64,000 nt of DNA. It comes from Bordetella petrii. Its GTDB lineage: Bacteria > Pseudomonadota > Gammaproteobacteria > Burkholderiales > Burkholderiaceae_B. The notes below the pieces were generated by a model. The model worked only from the letters and a program-made list of their open reading frames with translations, made no database searches and was not told the origin of the DNA. The position numbers were made by a program, and so were the translations under genes. Below are positions 17,837 to 26,934 of the stretch, in pieces. Positions within the stretch are counted from its first letter, which is position 1; each line of letters opens with the position of its first letter. The stretch spans positions 35,415 through 99,414 of the forward strand of contig WMBV01000025.1 in the NCBI GenBank assembly GCA_017745595.1. The letters are read 5' to 3'.

Positions 17837-18808
17837 TCAGACCGCCATCGGGGCGGTCAGGGGCGGATGGTGCCGATAGCCTTCCAGCGCGAAGTCGGCG
17901 GGCTCGACCTGTTCCAGCCATTCGGGCTGGTAGCGGCCGGTGGCGGCGTAGTCGGGAATGCGGTCGGACAGCGTCAGGCGCGGCGCTTCGTGGGGTTCGC
18001 GGGTGAGCTGTTCGCGCAGCATCGGCAGGTGGTTTTCGTAGATATGGGCGTCGCCGATGAAGTACGAGAACCAGCGCGGCGTGTAGCCCGTCAGGCGGCC
18101 CACCAGGTGCAGCAGGGCCGCGCCTTCGGTCAGGTTGAACGGCGTGCCCAGCCCCACGTCGTTAGAGCGGATATACAGGCACAGCGAGATTTCGCGCGTG
18201 GTGGCGTTGGGCAGGAACTGGTACAGCAGGTGGCAGGGCGGCAGCGCCATTTCCTCGATTTGCGCCCAGTTCCAGCCGTGGAACAGAATGCGCCGGTCTT
18301 GCGGCGTGTGGTGGATGGCGTCGAGGCACTGGCGCAACTGGTCGACCGCCTTGTACAGCAATACGTGCGGCGCGCCGTCTTCTTGCAGTTCGGCCACCTG
18401 CGCATACCCGCGCGACTGCGCATCCTGGATTTGCGCGCGGTTGGCCAGCGGCAGCAGCTTGTAGGCGGGCCAGCGGCGCCATTGCACGCCATACACGGGG
18501 CCCAGGTCGTCGGGCCCTTCGCGGTACGGATTGGCCAGCCAGCTGGCGTTTTCGTTGGCGTTCTGGTCCCAGACCTTGCAGCCCAGGGCCCGGAAATCGG
18601 CGGCGCTGCGCGCGCCGCGCAGGAAACCCACCAGTTCGCCCACCGCCGATTTGAACGCCAGCTTCTTGGTGGTAACGGCCGGAAAGCCCTGTTGCAGGTC
18701 GAAGCGCAGCGCCGCGCCAGGCAGCGACAGCGTGCGGATGCCGGTGCGGTTTTCCTGCCACGAGCCGTGGTCGAGAATCGATTGGATGAGCGAGAGGTAT
18801 TGTTTCAT
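17837..18808 (-). CDS. thyA: Thymidylate synthase
   Basis: A 323-residue thymidylate synthase that methylates dUMP with methylenetetrahydrofolate. It begins [20 protein letters not shown] and [20 protein letters not shown] (phosphate-binding RTG). The catalytic cysteine is in [13 protein letters not shown] near residue 185, followed by [20 protein letters not shown] (dUMP Asp/Asn contacts). It is longer than the 264-residue E. coli enzyme because of inserts in the region [20 protein letters not shown] and around the small domain, as in many proteobacterial ThyA proteins. The frame is open far upstream to 19399 through the OsmC-like gene in another frame; 18808 is the family start. It forms an operon with folA. 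Confidence 0.95.
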   Translation of the reverse strand: MKQYLSLIQSILDHGSWQENRTGIRTLSLPGAALRFDLQQGFPAVTTKKLAFKSAVGELVGFLRGARSAADFRALGCKVWDQNANENASWLANPYREGPDDLGPVYGVQWRRWPAYKLLPLANRAQIQDAQSRGYAQVAELQEDGAPHVLLYKAVDQLRQCLDAIHHTPQDRRILFHGWNWAQIEEMALPPCHLLYQFLPNATTREISLCLYIRSNDVGLGTPFNLTEGAALLHLVGRLTGYTPRWFSYFIGDAHIYENHLPMLREQLTREPHEAPRLTLSDRIPDYAATGRYQPEWLEQVEPADFALEGYRHHPPLTAPMAV

Positions 18809-18845
18809 GGCAATGCGTCCGCCGTGGCGGGTAGGCCGGCCGGCG

Positions 18846-19286
18846 TCAGGCGGCCGGCGTGTTCTGGGTATCGACGATGTCGACCGAGAAGGTGAGTTCG
18901 GCGGTTTTTTCGAGCATGGCCGAGGCCGAGCAGTATTTTTCGTGCGACAGCTGCACGGCGCGCTCGACGGCGGCGCGCGGCAAGTTGCTGCCGGTGACCG
19001 TGAAGCTGAAGTGGATGCGCGTGAAGACCTTGGGATCGGTGTCGGCGCGTTCGGCGGACAGCTTGACGCTGCAGCCGGTGACCGCGTGGCGGCCGCGCTT
19101 GAGAATGAGCACGACGTCGTAGGCGGTGCAGCCGCCGGTGCCGGCCAGCAGCAGTTCCATGGGGCGGGGCGCCAGGTTGTGGCCGCCGCCGTCGACCGCG
19201 CCGTCCATGGTGGCGACGTGGCCGCTGCCGGTGCTGGCCACGAACAGCATGCCATCGGGGCCGCCCCAGTTAATGGTGCATTCCAT
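18846..19286 (-). CDS. OsmC family protein (YhfA-like)
   Basis: A 146-residue OsmC/Ohr-fold protein. The start [20 protein letters not shown] resembles the YhfA branch. Both redox cysteines of the family are present: [20 protein letters not shown] near residue 52 and [20 protein letters not shown] near 117. Members act as thiol-dependent peroxidases for organic hydroperoxides; the YhfA branch is less well characterised. Start 19286 is chosen because the upstream in-frame extension to 19610 is antisense to coq7. It lies 37 bp upstream of thyA on the same strand and is divergent from coq7. Confidence 0.85.
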   Translation of the reverse strand: MECTINWGGPDGMLFVASTGSGHVATMDGAVDGGGHNLAPRPMELLLAGTGGCTAYDVVLILKRGRHAVTGCSVKLSAERADTDPKVFTRIHFSFTVTGSNLPRAAVERAVQLSHEKYCSASAMLEKTAELTFSVDIVDTQNTPAA

Positions 19287-19401
19287 GCGAATTCCTTGAG
19301 CGTTGAACGCGAACAAATATCGATGATACCCGTTGCGTACAATTCCCGAAGGAGAACCCGCCGTACAGCAGGGTGGGGAACGCCCACCCAGGAGCCCATT
19401 C

Positions 19402-20079
19402 ATGTCCGCTGCCATCCCGTCTTCCGGTTTCACGCCTTTCTCGCGCCGGCGCGGCCCGCTCGACCCCCTGATCGCCGAGGTCGACCGCGCCCTGCGCGTG
19501 CTGTCGGGCGCGGCTACGTCGGCGCGTCCGTATCCGGCGGACGCGCCCGAACCGGTGCCGCCCCTGTCCGACCAGCAAAAGCGCCATGCGGCAGGGCTGA
19601 TGCGTGTCAATCATGTCGGCGAAGTGTGCGCGCAGGCGCTGTACCGCGGCCAGGCGGCCGCCTGCCGTGAGGCGCCGGTGCGCGAGCTGCTGCAGCACGC
19701 GGCGGCCGAAGAAGTCGATCATCTGGCCTGGTGCGCGCGCCGGCTCGAAGAACTGGGCAGCCGGCCCAGTCTGCTGAATCCGCTGTGGTATGCCGGGTCG
19801 TTCACGTTGGGGGCGCTGGCCAGCTGCGCGGGCACGGCGCGCAACCTGGGCTTCATGGCCGAAACCGAAAGGCAGGTCGAGGCCCATCTCGACGGCCATC
19901 TGCGCAGCCTGCCCGATACCGACCAGCGTTCGCGCCAGATCGTCGGCAAGATGAAAGACGACGAGGCCCAGCACCGCGCCAGCGCCGAGCGCGCCGGCGG
20001 CGTGCCCTTGCCCGCGCCGGTGCGCGGCGCCATGCGAGCCATGTCGCGCCTGATGACGTCCACCGCCTACTGGGTCTGA
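19402..20079 (+). CDS. coq7: Demethoxyubiquinone hydroxylase Coq7
   Basis: A 225-residue Coq7-type di-iron hydroxylase that adds the last hydroxyl group in ubiquinone biosynthesis. The ferritin-like iron-binding residues are visible: [20 protein letters not shown] (first Glu), [20 protein letters not shown] (E..H), [14 protein letters not shown] (E..H) and [20 protein letters not shown] (E..H). The N-terminal 60 residues are the usual extension of betaproteobacterial proteins. Start 19402 is preceded by AGGAG at 19390-19394; an in-frame start at 19333 lies too far upstream of similarity. It appears monocistronic and ends about 110 bp before a good terminator. Confidence 0.93.
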   Translation: MSAAIPSSGFTPFSRRRGPLDPLIAEVDRALRVLSGAATSARPYPADAPEPVPPLSDQQKRHAAGLMRVNHVGEVCAQALYRGQAAACREAPVRELLQHAAAEEVDHLAWCARRLEELGSRPSLLNPLWYAGSFTLGALASCAGTARNLGFMAETERQVEAHLDGHLRSLPDTDQRSRQIVGKMKDDEAQHRASAERAGGVPLPAPVRGAMRAMSRLMTSTAYWV

Positions 20080-20189
20080 CTGGATTCGGCCGAGACACTC
20101 CGGCGCAACAGATGGTGCGTCGCACCATCAAAATGGCTTCCGGCGCCGGAATACCTCAGCGCGACCGAGCTAAGTTGTTGAAAATTATA

Positions 20190-20217
20190 GGGTAAGCCCG
20201 CAAGGGTTTACCCTTTT
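20190..20217 (+). terminator. Rho-independent terminator after coq7
   Basis: Stem GGGTAAGCCC / GGGTTTACCC (20190-20199, 20204-20213) with one wobble pair and a short loop, followed by four T residues. It lies about 110 bp past the coq7 stop. Confidence 0.65.
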
Positions 20218-20326
20218 GGCAAATACCCTTTGCAGCACGCAGCCCAATGCTGGCGCCGGTTCTGGGTCGGTATTGCGGCAAAGCCACAACACTCTCAGCC
20301 CAGATCACATCGGGCCAAAAAATTTC

Positions 20327-20355
20327 TTGCATCGCACAAAACAATGCGCTACGAT
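20327..20355 (+). promoter_or_regulatory. Sigma-70-like promoter of the candidate small RNA
   Basis: TTGCAT (20327-20332) and TACGAT (20350-20355) with 17-bp spacing, predicting a start near 20362. No protein-coding gene follows before the terminator at 20482-20514. Confidence 0.55.
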
Positions 20356-20361
20356 TCAGTC

Positions 20362-20514
20362 ATGGATGTTGAAACGCAGTCGGCGCGGTGCCTAACCCCG
20401 ATGCGTAGCGGTCGAACCTGATGCAGTGTTCACCCCAACATGCCCCGGTTGTCTCCTCCACCCTCCTCCTTTGGTGGATTTAGCCCGAGATCGCAAGATC
20501 TCGGGCTTTTTTTT
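20362..20514 (+). ncRNA. Candidate small non-coding RNA (about 150 nt)
   Basis: The interval is bounded by a well-spaced promoter (20327-20355) and one of the best terminators of the window: a perfect 11-bp stem AGCCCGAGATC/GATCTCGGGCT (20482-20492, 20497-20507) with a GCAA tetraloop and eight T residues (20507-20514). It holds no convincing ORF with a ribosome binding site. The segment 20450-20470 is pyrimidine-rich with two CCTCC-like stretches (TCTCCTCCACCCTCCTCC), which could pair with Shine-Dalgarno sequences as many regulatory RNAs do. I do not recognise it as 6S, SRP, tmRNA or RNase P RNA. The rest of the 802-bp interval 20080-20881 contains the coq7 terminator, repeat locus 4 and the promoter of the glycan locus. 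Confidence 0.5.
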
Positions 20515-20567
20515 CGATGGAATCGATGCGTCCCTGATATTTATGGGAGGCGTGTCTGGTCAGGTCA

Positions 20568-20599
20568 GGTGTCTGACACCCTTGCGGGACTCAGACACC
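20568..20599. repeat. Palindromic repeat, locus 4
   Basis: One 32-bp unit with arms GGTGTCTGAC and a slightly shifted CTCAGACACC, followed by a degenerate half unit (GGGAGTCAGGCCCCTGCA near 20609-20626). It lies in the interval between the candidate small RNA and the glycan locus. Confidence 0.8.
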
Positions 20600-20790
20600 T
20601 TGTATCCGGGAGTCAGGCCCCTGCAAGTGGTCGCATGCCTCGGCGGCTTCAGTCCGATTCCCCAGGGTGGCGCTTAGTGTTTACCCTTAAATTTCCCTGC
20701 TGCAACGCTACGGAAAGAATTACAATGGTTTGCGGTGCGCCTGGCCTGCGGCGGGCGACCGGGTTCGTGGTTACGTTCTGTGGGGCCGAC

Positions 20791-20818
20791 TTGCACTTGT
20801 TTAGGTCTCGCATATAAG
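20791..20818 (+). promoter_or_regulatory. Candidate promoter of the glycan locus
   Basis: TTGCAC (20791-20796) and TATAAG (20813-20818) with 16-bp spacing, about 65 bp before the GTG start of the WecA-like gene. Confidence 0.45.
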
Positions 20819-20881
20819 GCGGTTACACGCGCTCTCGATAATGTTGAGCTTCATGAAAATCGACCCGACTAAGGTGTTTCC

Positions 20882-21976
20882 GTGACCTGGCTGTACATCT
20901 GCGTGGCGGCGTTCACGGTGGGTGGGCTCATCGTCGCGTCCGAGCGCTGGCATGGCGCCTTCACCGGCGACAGCGACCTCAGCAAACCCCAGGCCTCGCA
21001 TACGCGCGCCACGCCCCGCGTGGGCGGGCTGGCGGTATTGGCGGGCTCGCTGGCGGGCCTGCTGGTACTGGGCCCCAGCAACATGACGCTGACCTGGCTG
21101 TGGCCGGCGCTGTTCGTGGCGGTGATGCCGGTGTTCGTGGCCGGCCTGCTCGAAGACATCACCAAAGATATCGGCGCCAGCAAGCGCCTGCTGGCCGCGT
21201 TCCTGTCGGCCGCGATCGCGTGGTGGCTGCTGGGCGGCGTCAGCCGCGTGGGCATTGCCCCGGTCGACTGGGTACTGTCGTTCTGGCCCGTGTCGCTGCT
21301 GTTCACCATGTTCGCGGTGGGGGGCTGTACGCACGCGCTGAACATCGTCGACGGCATGAATGGCCTGGCGGGCATGGTGGCCACGCTGATGGCCGTGTCC
21401 ATCGCCCTGGTCGCGCTGCAAGTGGGCGACATGCCCATTTCCATGATCGCGGCGGCGCTGGCCTCGGCCACGCTGGGTTTCCTGGTCTGGAATTTCCCGT
21501 TCGGGCGCGTGTTCCTGGGCGACGGCGGGGCGTACTTCCTGGGCTTCATGCTGGCCGAGCTGGCCGTGCTGCTGGTGGTGCGCAATCCGTCGGTGTCGCC
21601 GTTCTACGCGCTGGCGGTGCTGTTCTACCCCGTGTTCGAAACCGGGTTTTCCATCTGGCGCCGCCGCTTCAAGCGCGGCGTGCCGGTCGACCAGCCCGAT
21701 GCGCTGCATCTGCATCAGCTGGTGTTCCGGCGGCTGGTGCGCGTCACCTTCAGCCGCGGCCGACGCCATGCGGTGCCGGCCCTGTGCAATGCGCTGGCCT
21801 CGCCCTATATGTGGGTGCTGGCGCTCATCGGCCTGGTGCCGGCCACGATCTGGTGGGACAACGCCTGGATCCTGTGCCTGAGCCTGGGGGTATTTGCCGC
21901 GGCCTACATCTGGCTGTATGTGCGGCTGGTTTCGTGGCGTCGCCCGGCTTGGCTGCTGCTGCCGCGCACCCACTGA
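20882..21976 (+). CDS. WecA/WbpL-type UDP-sugar:undecaprenyl-phosphate sugar-1-phosphate transferase
   Basis: A 364-residue polytopic membrane protein of glycosyltransferase family 4 in the MraY/WecA sense. It would transfer HexNAc-1-phosphate to undecaprenyl phosphate and so start glycan assembly on the inner face of the membrane. About ten to eleven helices are visible. Family motifs are TPRVGGLAVLAG (20-60 region), FVAGLLEDITKDIGASKRL (D-D motif), HALNIVDGMNGLAGMVATLM, and FGRVFLGDGGAYFLGFMLAE; HLHQLVFRRLVRV matches the cytosolic HIHH-like loop in a variant form. Start is GTG at 20882, with GGTG upstream and a candidate promoter at 20791-20818. It is the first gene of the polysaccharide locus. 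Confidence 0.85.
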   Translation: MTWLYICVAAFTVGGLIVASERWHGAFTGDSDLSKPQASHTRATPRVGGLAVLAGSLAGLLVLGPSNMTLTWLWPALFVAVMPVFVAGLLEDITKDIGASKRLLAAFLSAAIAWWLLGGVSRVGIAPVDWVLSFWPVSLLFTMFAVGGCTHALNIVDGMNGLAGMVATLMAVSIALVALQVGDMPISMIAAALASATLGFLVWNFPFGRVFLGDGGAYFLGFMLAELAVLLVVRNPSVSPFYALAVLFYPVFETGFSIWRRRFKRGVPVDQPDALHLHQLVFRRLVRVTFSRGRRHAVPALCNALASPYMWVLALIGLVPATIWWDNAWILCLSLGVFAAAYIWLYVRLVSWRRPAWLLLPRTH

Positions 21977-22014
21977 GCGACAGCCGGACCGCCGCGCGAC
22001 GGGTCTAGGGGCCG

Positions 22015-22044
22015 TTGTTACAATTCCCCGTTCCTATCTAAAAT
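22015..22044 (+). promoter_or_regulatory. Candidate promoter upstream of the UDP-sugar dehydrogenase gene
   Basis: TTGTTA (22015-22020) and TAAAAT (22039-22044), spacing 18 bp. The predicted transcript start near 22051 is followed by AAAGGGAGAG (22064-22073), a strong ribosome binding site, and the TTG start at 22079. Confidence 0.5.
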
Positions 22045-22078
22045 GCCGTGCAGCTGGCGCGGCAAAGGGAGAGCTATC

Positions 22079-23353
22079 TTGCGTATCGATGAGGTAAAAC
22101 TTGCCGTGGTCGGCCTGGGTTATGTCGGGCTGCCGCTGGCCGTGGAATTCGGCAAGAAGCGTCCGGTCATCGGCTTCGACATCAACGCCAAGCGCATCGA
22201 CGCCCTGAAGGCGGGCCACGACCACACCCTGGAAGTCGACGACGCCGAACTGGCGCAGGCCAAACACCTGACCTACACCGCCGACCGCGCCGAACTGGGC
22301 AAGGCCAACGTGTTCATCGTGACGGTGCCCACGCCCATCGACGCCTACAAGCAGCCCGACCTGACGCCGCTGGTCAAGGCCAGCGAAACGATCGGCGCGG
22401 TGCTCAAGCGCGGCGACATCGTCATCTACGAATCCACCGTGTATCCGGGCGCCACCGAAGAAGACTGCGTGCCGGTGCTCGAGCGCGTGTCGGGCCTGAA
22501 GTTCAACGTGGACTTCTACGCCGGCTACAGCCCCGAGCGCATCAACCCGGGCGACAAGGCGCACCGCGTCAACACCATCAAGAAGGTCACCTCGGGCTCG
22601 ACCCCCGAAGTCGCCGACCTGGTCGACGCGCTGTACAACGAGATCATCACGGCCGGCACCCACAAGGCGTCGAGCATCCGCGTGGCCGAGGCCGCCAAGG
22701 TCATCGAGAACACGCAGCGCGACGTGAACATCGCCCTGATCAACGAGCTGGCCCTGATCTTCAACCGGATGGGCATCGATACCGAAGCGGTGTTGCAGGC
22801 CGCCGGCACGAAGTGGAACTTCCTGCCGTTCCGTCCGGGCCTGGTGGGCGGGCACTGCATCGGCGTCGATCCGTACTACCTGACGCACAAGGCGCAGGCC
22901 ATCGGGTATCACCCCGAAATCATCCTGGCGGGCCGCCGCCTGAACGATTCGATGGGCAGCTATGTGGTGTCGCAACTGGTCAAGTGCATGACCAAGCAGC
23001 GCATCCACGTGCAGGGCGCGCGGGTGCTGGTCATGGGCCTGACCTTCAAGGAAAACTGCCCCGACCTGCGCAACACCCGCGTGGTCGACATCGTCAACGA
23101 GCTGGGCGAATACAACGTCGATGTCGACGTCTACGACCCCTGGGTCGATCCCGACGAAGCGGTGCACGAATACGGCATCACGCCCGTGGCGCAGCCCGAG
23201 GCGGGCAAGTACGACGCCATCATCCTGGCGGTGTCGCACCAGCAGTTCGTGGAAATGGGCGCGGCGGAGATCCGCAAGCTGGGCAAGGCCAAGCACGTAC
23301 TGTACGACTTGAAGTACGTACTGTCGCCCGAAGAATCCGACCTGCGTCTGTAA
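22079..23353 (+). CDS. UDP-N-acetylglucosamine/galactosamine 6-dehydrogenase (TviB/WbpO-like)
   Basis: A 424-residue UDP-sugar dehydrogenase of the TviB/WbpO branch, oxidising C6 of a UDP-HexNAc twice with NAD to give the uronic acid. It has the Rossmann motif [19 protein letters not shown], the [16 protein letters not shown] segment, and the catalytic cysteine in [20 protein letters not shown] near residue 263. [17 protein letters not shown] is the C-terminal NAD-dehydrogenase signature. I chose the TTG at 22079 because a strong purine-rich ribosome binding site lies 5-14 bases upstream and the peptide [17 protein letters not shown] fits the family; the ATG at 22043 lies inside the candidate -10 box. 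With the neighbouring epimerase it would make UDP-GalNAcA. Confidence 0.92.
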   Translation: MRIDEVKLAVVGLGYVGLPLAVEFGKKRPVIGFDINAKRIDALKAGHDHTLEVDDAELAQAKHLTYTADRAELGKANVFIVTVPTPIDAYKQPDLTPLVKASETIGAVLKRGDIVIYESTVYPGATEEDCVPVLERVSGLKFNVDFYAGYSPERINPGDKAHRVNTIKKVTSGSTPEVADLVDALYNEIITAGTHKASSIRVAEAAKVIENTQRDVNIALINELALIFNRMGIDTEAVLQAAGTKWNFLPFRPGLVGGHCIGVDPYYLTHKAQAIGYHPEIILAGRRLNDSMGSYVVSQLVKCMTKQRIHVQGARVLVMGLTFKENCPDLRNTRVVDIVNELGEYNVDVDVYDPWVDPDEAVHEYGITPVAQPEAGKYDAIILAVSHQQFVEMGAAEIRKLGKAKHVLYDLKYVLSPEESDLRL

Positions 23354-23362
23354 GGAGCCCGC

Positions 23363-24388
23363 ATGAGCGATCGCTACACAAGCATCCAGCAACAACTGCG
23401 CCAGTCGCCCCGCAAGTGGCTGGTGACCGGCTGCGCCGGTTTCATCGGCTCGAACCTGCTGGAAGCGCTGCTCAAGCTCGACCAGACCGTGGTGGGGCTG
23501 GATAACTTCGCCACCGGCCACCGGCACAATCTCGACGAGGTCCGCGATTCGGTCGAGCCGGCGCAGTGGGCGCGTTTTACCTTCATCGAAGGCGACATCC
23601 GCGACCTGGCCACGTGCCGGCAGGCGGCCGACGGCGCCGACCACGTGCTGCACCAGGCGGCGCTGGGCTCGGTGCCGCGCTCGCTGAACGACCCCATCAC
23701 CACCAACGAAGTGAACATCAGCGGGTTCCTGAACATGCTGGTGGCCGCGCGCGACGCCAAGACCAAGACCTTCGTCTACGCCGCATCCAGCTCTACCTAT
23801 GGCGACCACCCGGGCCTGCCCAAGGTCGAAGACACCATCGGCAAGCCGCTGTCGCCGTACGCCGTGACCAAATACGTCAACGAGCTGTACGCCGACGTGT
23901 TCGCGCGTTCGTACGGCATGGCCAGCGTGGGGCTGCGCTACTTCAACGTGTTCGGCAAGCGCCAGGACCCCGAAGGCGCGTATGCGGCAGTGATCCCCAA
24001 ATGGACGGCCGCCATGATCCGCGGCGACGACGTGGTCATCAATGGCGACGGCGAGACCAGCCGCGACTTCTGCTTCGTCGACAACGCGGTGCAGGCCAAC
24101 CTGCTGGCCGCGCTGGCGCCGCAGGAAGGCCTGGACCAGGTCTACAACGTCGCCTACAGCGGCCGCACCACGTTGAACGACTTGTTCCGCTACCTGGCCC
24201 AGGCACTGGCCGGCCAGGGCGTGCAGTACGGCAAGCAGCCCGTGTACGCCGACTTCCGCGCCGGCGACGTCCGCCATTCGCAGGCCGACATCGGCAAGGC
24301 AGGCAAACTGCTCGGCTACCAGCCCGCCTACGACATCCTGCGCGGACTGGAAACGGCCATGCCTTGGTACACGCAGTTTCTGCGTTAA
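23363..24388 (+). CDS. UDP-N-acetylglucosamine 4-epimerase (TviC/WbpP-like)
   Basis: A 341-residue extended SDR. Landmarks are [20 protein letters not shown] (NAD site), [57 protein letters not shown] and the YAVTK catalytic pair, with [20 protein letters not shown]. These match WbpP/TviC enzymes, which interconvert UDP-GlcNAc and UDP-GalNAc and their uronic acids. It starts 9 bp after the dehydrogenase gene. The pair is the classic TviB-TviC/WbpO-WbpP combination for UDP-GalNAcA, as in Vi antigen and P. aeruginosa O6. Substrate direction is inferred from the family. Confidence 0.92.
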   Translation: MSDRYTSIQQQLRQSPRKWLVTGCAGFIGSNLLEALLKLDQTVVGLDNFATGHRHNLDEVRDSVEPAQWARFTFIEGDIRDLATCRQAADGADHVLHQAALGSVPRSLNDPITTNEVNISGFLNMLVAARDAKTKTFVYAASSSTYGDHPGLPKVEDTIGKPLSPYAVTKYVNELYADVFARSYGMASVGLRYFNVFGKRQDPEGAYAAVIPKWTAAMIRGDDVVINGDGETSRDFCFVDNAVQANLLAALAPQEGLDQVYNVAYSGRTTLNDLFRYLAQALAGQGVQYGKQPVYADFRAGDVRHSQADIGKAGKLLGYQPAYDILRGLETAMPWYTQFLR

Positions 24389-24394
24389 TAGTTT

Positions 24395-25756
24395 TTGAAA
24401 GCGCTCATCCGCAAGTTCAACACGATCCACCCGGACCACCTGCGCATCTTCCGCGGTGCGTTCCGGGTAGCGGTGTTCCTGGTATTGGGCAAGGCCGCCG
24501 GCGCCGTCAAGGAAATGGCGGTGGCGTATCGCTACGGGATCAGCGATGCCGTCGACGCCTACCAGTTCACCATGACCATGACCAACTGGTTGCCGGTCAC
24601 GATCGTGGGCGTGCTGGGCGTGGTGCTGATCCCGGTACTGGTGCGCCTGCGCCGCACCGGCGGGCACGAGCGCGACCTGTTCGTGCGCGAACTGCAGGGC
24701 GCGGTACTGGCCGGCGGCCTGGTGCTGGCGGCGCTGACCGCGCTGGCGTGGCCGTGGGTGCTGCGCTGGCTGGGCAGCGGACTGTCGGGGCAGGTGGCGG
24801 CCATGAGCACGCAACTGCTCTATGCCTTCGTGCCGGTTACCGTGCTGCTGCTGATCGCGGGCATCAGCGGCGCGCGCCTGCGTTCGCACGAACGCCACGT
24901 CAATACGCTGCTGGACAGCCTGCCGGCGGTGACCACGCTGGCCTGGGTGATGCTGGCGGCGGTCTCGGCCGACGACGTCGGCCCGCTGTTGTGGGGCACC
25001 CTGGTGGGCTACGCGATCCAGGCCGCCTGGCTGGCCTGGCTGGCGGCGCGCGCCGACGGCGGGTTCTGGGGGGCGCCGCTGCTGTCGCTGCGCTCGCCGC
25101 ACTGGCCGGAACTGATGAGCGCGGCCGGCATCATGCTGGTGGGCCAGGTGGCCATGAGCTTCGTCGGGCCGCTCGACCAATACACCGCCGCCAACCTGGG
25201 CGACAACGCCAACGCCACGCTGGGCTACGCCAGCCGGCTGTTGTCGCTGCTGCTGGGCATCGGCGCGGTGTCGGTGGGGCGGGCCGCGCTGCCGGTGCTG
25301 GCCGATGTGCAAAGCCGCGGCGATGCGGCGCGCGCACGTTCGATGGCGCTGAAATGGTCGGGCCTGATGGTGGGCGCCGGCGCGGTGGCGGTGGGCGTGG
25401 CCTGGGTGCTGGCGCCCTGGGGCGTGGCGCTGCTGTTCGAGCGCGGCGCCTTCACCGCCGACAATACCCAGGCCGTGGCCCAGGTGCTGCGCTGGGGCCT
25501 GCTGCAACTGCCGTTTTATTTCGGCGTGCTGATCCTGGTGCAGTTGCTGGCCAGCCAGAACCGCTATCGCATCATGGCCCTGATCGCCGTGGCCAATTTC
25601 TTGCTGAAAGTCGTACTGAACGCCATGCTGGCGCCGCGGATGGGCACCGCCGGCATCATGCTGGCCACCAGCCTGATGTACGCACTGTCATTCGCCTGCT
25701 ATATCGTGGTGGCCTGGCGGCAGCACGAGCCGTCCGTGTCCCGAGAGAACACCTGA
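24395..25756 (+). CDS. MurJ/MviN-family lipid-linked oligosaccharide flippase
   Basis: A 453-residue polytopic membrane protein with about 12-14 helices of the MurJ/MviN branch of the MOP flippase superfamily. It has VFLVLGKAAGAVKEMAVAYR and YGISDAVDAYQFTMTMTNWL near the N-terminus, LLSLLLGIGAVSVGRAALPV in the middle and LLQLPFYFGVLILVQLLASQ near the end. Located between sugar-nucleotide and glycosyltransferase genes, it probably carries the lipid-linked glycan across the inner membrane instead of a canonical Wzx; it could in principle be a second lipid II flippase. The start is a TTG at 24395, 7 bp past the epimerase stop, without an obvious ribosome binding site; no good internal start precedes the first helix. 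Its TGA overlaps the next ATG by one base. Confidence 0.82.
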   Translation: MKALIRKFNTIHPDHLRIFRGAFRVAVFLVLGKAAGAVKEMAVAYRYGISDAVDAYQFTMTMTNWLPVTIVGVLGVVLIPVLVRLRRTGGHERDLFVRELQGAVLAGGLVLAALTALAWPWVLRWLGSGLSGQVAAMSTQLLYAFVPVTVLLLIAGISGARLRSHERHVNTLLDSLPAVTTLAWVMLAAVSADDVGPLLWGTLVGYAIQAAWLAWLAARADGGFWGAPLLSLRSPHWPELMSAAGIMLVGQVAMSFVGPLDQYTAANLGDNANATLGYASRLLSLLLGIGAVSVGRAALPVLADVQSRGDAARARSMALKWSGLMVGAGAVAVGVAWVLAPWGVALLFERGAFTADNTQAVAQVLRWGLLQLPFYFGVLILVQLLASQNRYRIMALIAVANFLLKVVLNAMLAPRMGTAGIMLATSLMYALSFACYIVVAWRQHEPSVSRENT

Positions 25757-26892
25757 TGCACACGCCCCACGATCCGCCGCGCGTGTTGATTTTCATCCAT
25801 TCGCTGCATGGCGGAGGCGCCGAGCGCGTGGCCGCCGACCTGAGCGCGCACTGGGCCCAGGCCGGCTGGCGGGTCATGGTGGCGACCCAGGCCGACGCCG
25901 CCGGCGATGCCTACACCCTGCACCCGGCGGTGCGGCGCGAAGTGCTGCACACCGAGGGCGCGGGCGGCGGCCTGCGCGGCGTGCTGTCCAATGTGCGGCG
26001 CGTGCGCGTGCTGCGGCGGGTGCTGCGCGAGTTCCAGCCCGACATCGTGCTGGCCATGATGACCACGGCCTCGGTGCTGGCGGTGCTGGCGGCGCGCGGC
26101 CTGCCGTGCTACGTAATCGCCACCGAACACACGCATCCTCCTTCGCAGGCCTTGTCGGGCCTGTGGCAGCGCCTGCGGCGGCTGACCTATCCGCGCGCGG
26201 CGCGCGTGGTGGCCCTGACGCGCGGCACGGCCGATTGGCTGGCGCGCCACGTGCCCGGTTCGCGGCTGGCGGTCATACCCAACCCGGTGCATTGGCCGCT
26301 GTCGCGTACCGAACCGGTGCTGGCGCCGCCGCCTGCCGAAGGCCGCCGGCGCCTGTTGGCCGTGGGCCGGCTGCATCCCGACAAGGGCTTCGATTTGCTG
26401 ATCCAGGCCTATGCGCAGGTTGCCGCCCGGCACCCCGACTGGGACCTGGTCATTCTGGGCGAGGGCGGCGAGCGGCAGCGGCTGCAGGCGCAGATCGACG
26501 CCGCCGGACTGCAGGCGCGCGTGGCCATGCCCGGCCGGGTCGGCAACGTGGGCGACTGGTATCGCGACGCCGACCTGTACGTGCTGAGCTCGCGCTTCGA
26601 GGGTTTGTCCAATACATTGTTGGAATCGCTGGCCAGCGGCCTGGCGGCGGTGTGCTTCGATTGCGATACGGGGCCGCGCGAAGTGGTGCGCGATGGCGTC
26701 GACGGCGTGCTGGTGCGGCCCAACGGCGACGTGCCGGCGCTGGCCGAGGCGCTGTCGCGGCTGATGGGCGACGCCGCCGCCCGCCAGGCGCTGGCGGCGC
26801 GCGCCGTCGAGGCGCGTGAGCGGTTTTCGGCCCAGCGAGTGCTGGGCCTGTGGCAGGAACTTTTTGACGACGTGCGCAAGCCGGGGCGTTGA
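25756..26892 (+). CDS. Glycosyltransferase family 4 protein (1)
   Basis: A 378-residue GT-B retaining glycosyltransferase. The N-terminal nucleotide-sugar acceptor domain begins VLIFIHSLHGGGAERVAADL, the G-G-A-E-R motif of family 4. The C-terminal half has AVGRLHPDKGFDLLIQAYAQ (donor-binding), WDLVILGEGGERQRLQAQI, and the EX7E-type region FEGLSNTLLESLASGLAAVC. No membrane helix is seen, so it acts at the cytoplasmic face. It is related to the PglJ/WlbE-like enzymes that add GalNAc or related residues, but the exact linkage cannot be read. Its start overlaps the flippase stop (TGATG), indicating translational coupling. Confidence 0.88.
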   Translation: MHTPHDPPRVLIFIHSLHGGGAERVAADLSAHWAQAGWRVMVATQADAAGDAYTLHPAVRREVLHTEGAGGGLRGVLSNVRRVRVLRRVLREFQPDIVLAMMTTASVLAVLAARGLPCYVIATEHTHPPSQALSGLWQRLRRLTYPRAARVVALTRGTADWLARHVPGSRLAVIPNPVHWPLSRTEPVLAPPPAEGRRRLLAVGRLHPDKGFDLLIQAYAQVAARHPDWDLVILGEGGERQRLQAQIDAAGLQARVAMPGRVGNVGDWYRDADLYVLSSRFEGLSNTLLESLASGLAAVCFDCDTGPREVVRDGVDGVLVRPNGDVPALAEALSRLMGDAAARQALAARAVEARERFSAQRVLGLWQELFDDVRKPGR

Positions 26893-26934
26893 TCCTAGCC
26901 CGGTATAACTCAGACAAGCGCGGAAGACACGATC

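Noticed and set aside
20204..20690. GTTTACCCTT at about 20206 and about 20680 as attachment-site duplication.
   Set aside because: The match is 10 bases only; the first copy is part of the coq7 terminator stem, and no integrase or cargo lies between.
22034..25507. A 1157-codon open frame on the minus strand.
   Set aside because: It is antisense to the dehydrogenase, epimerase and flippase genes, has no family motifs and is rich in His, Gln, Arg and Gly, as expected for shadow frames in high-GC DNA.
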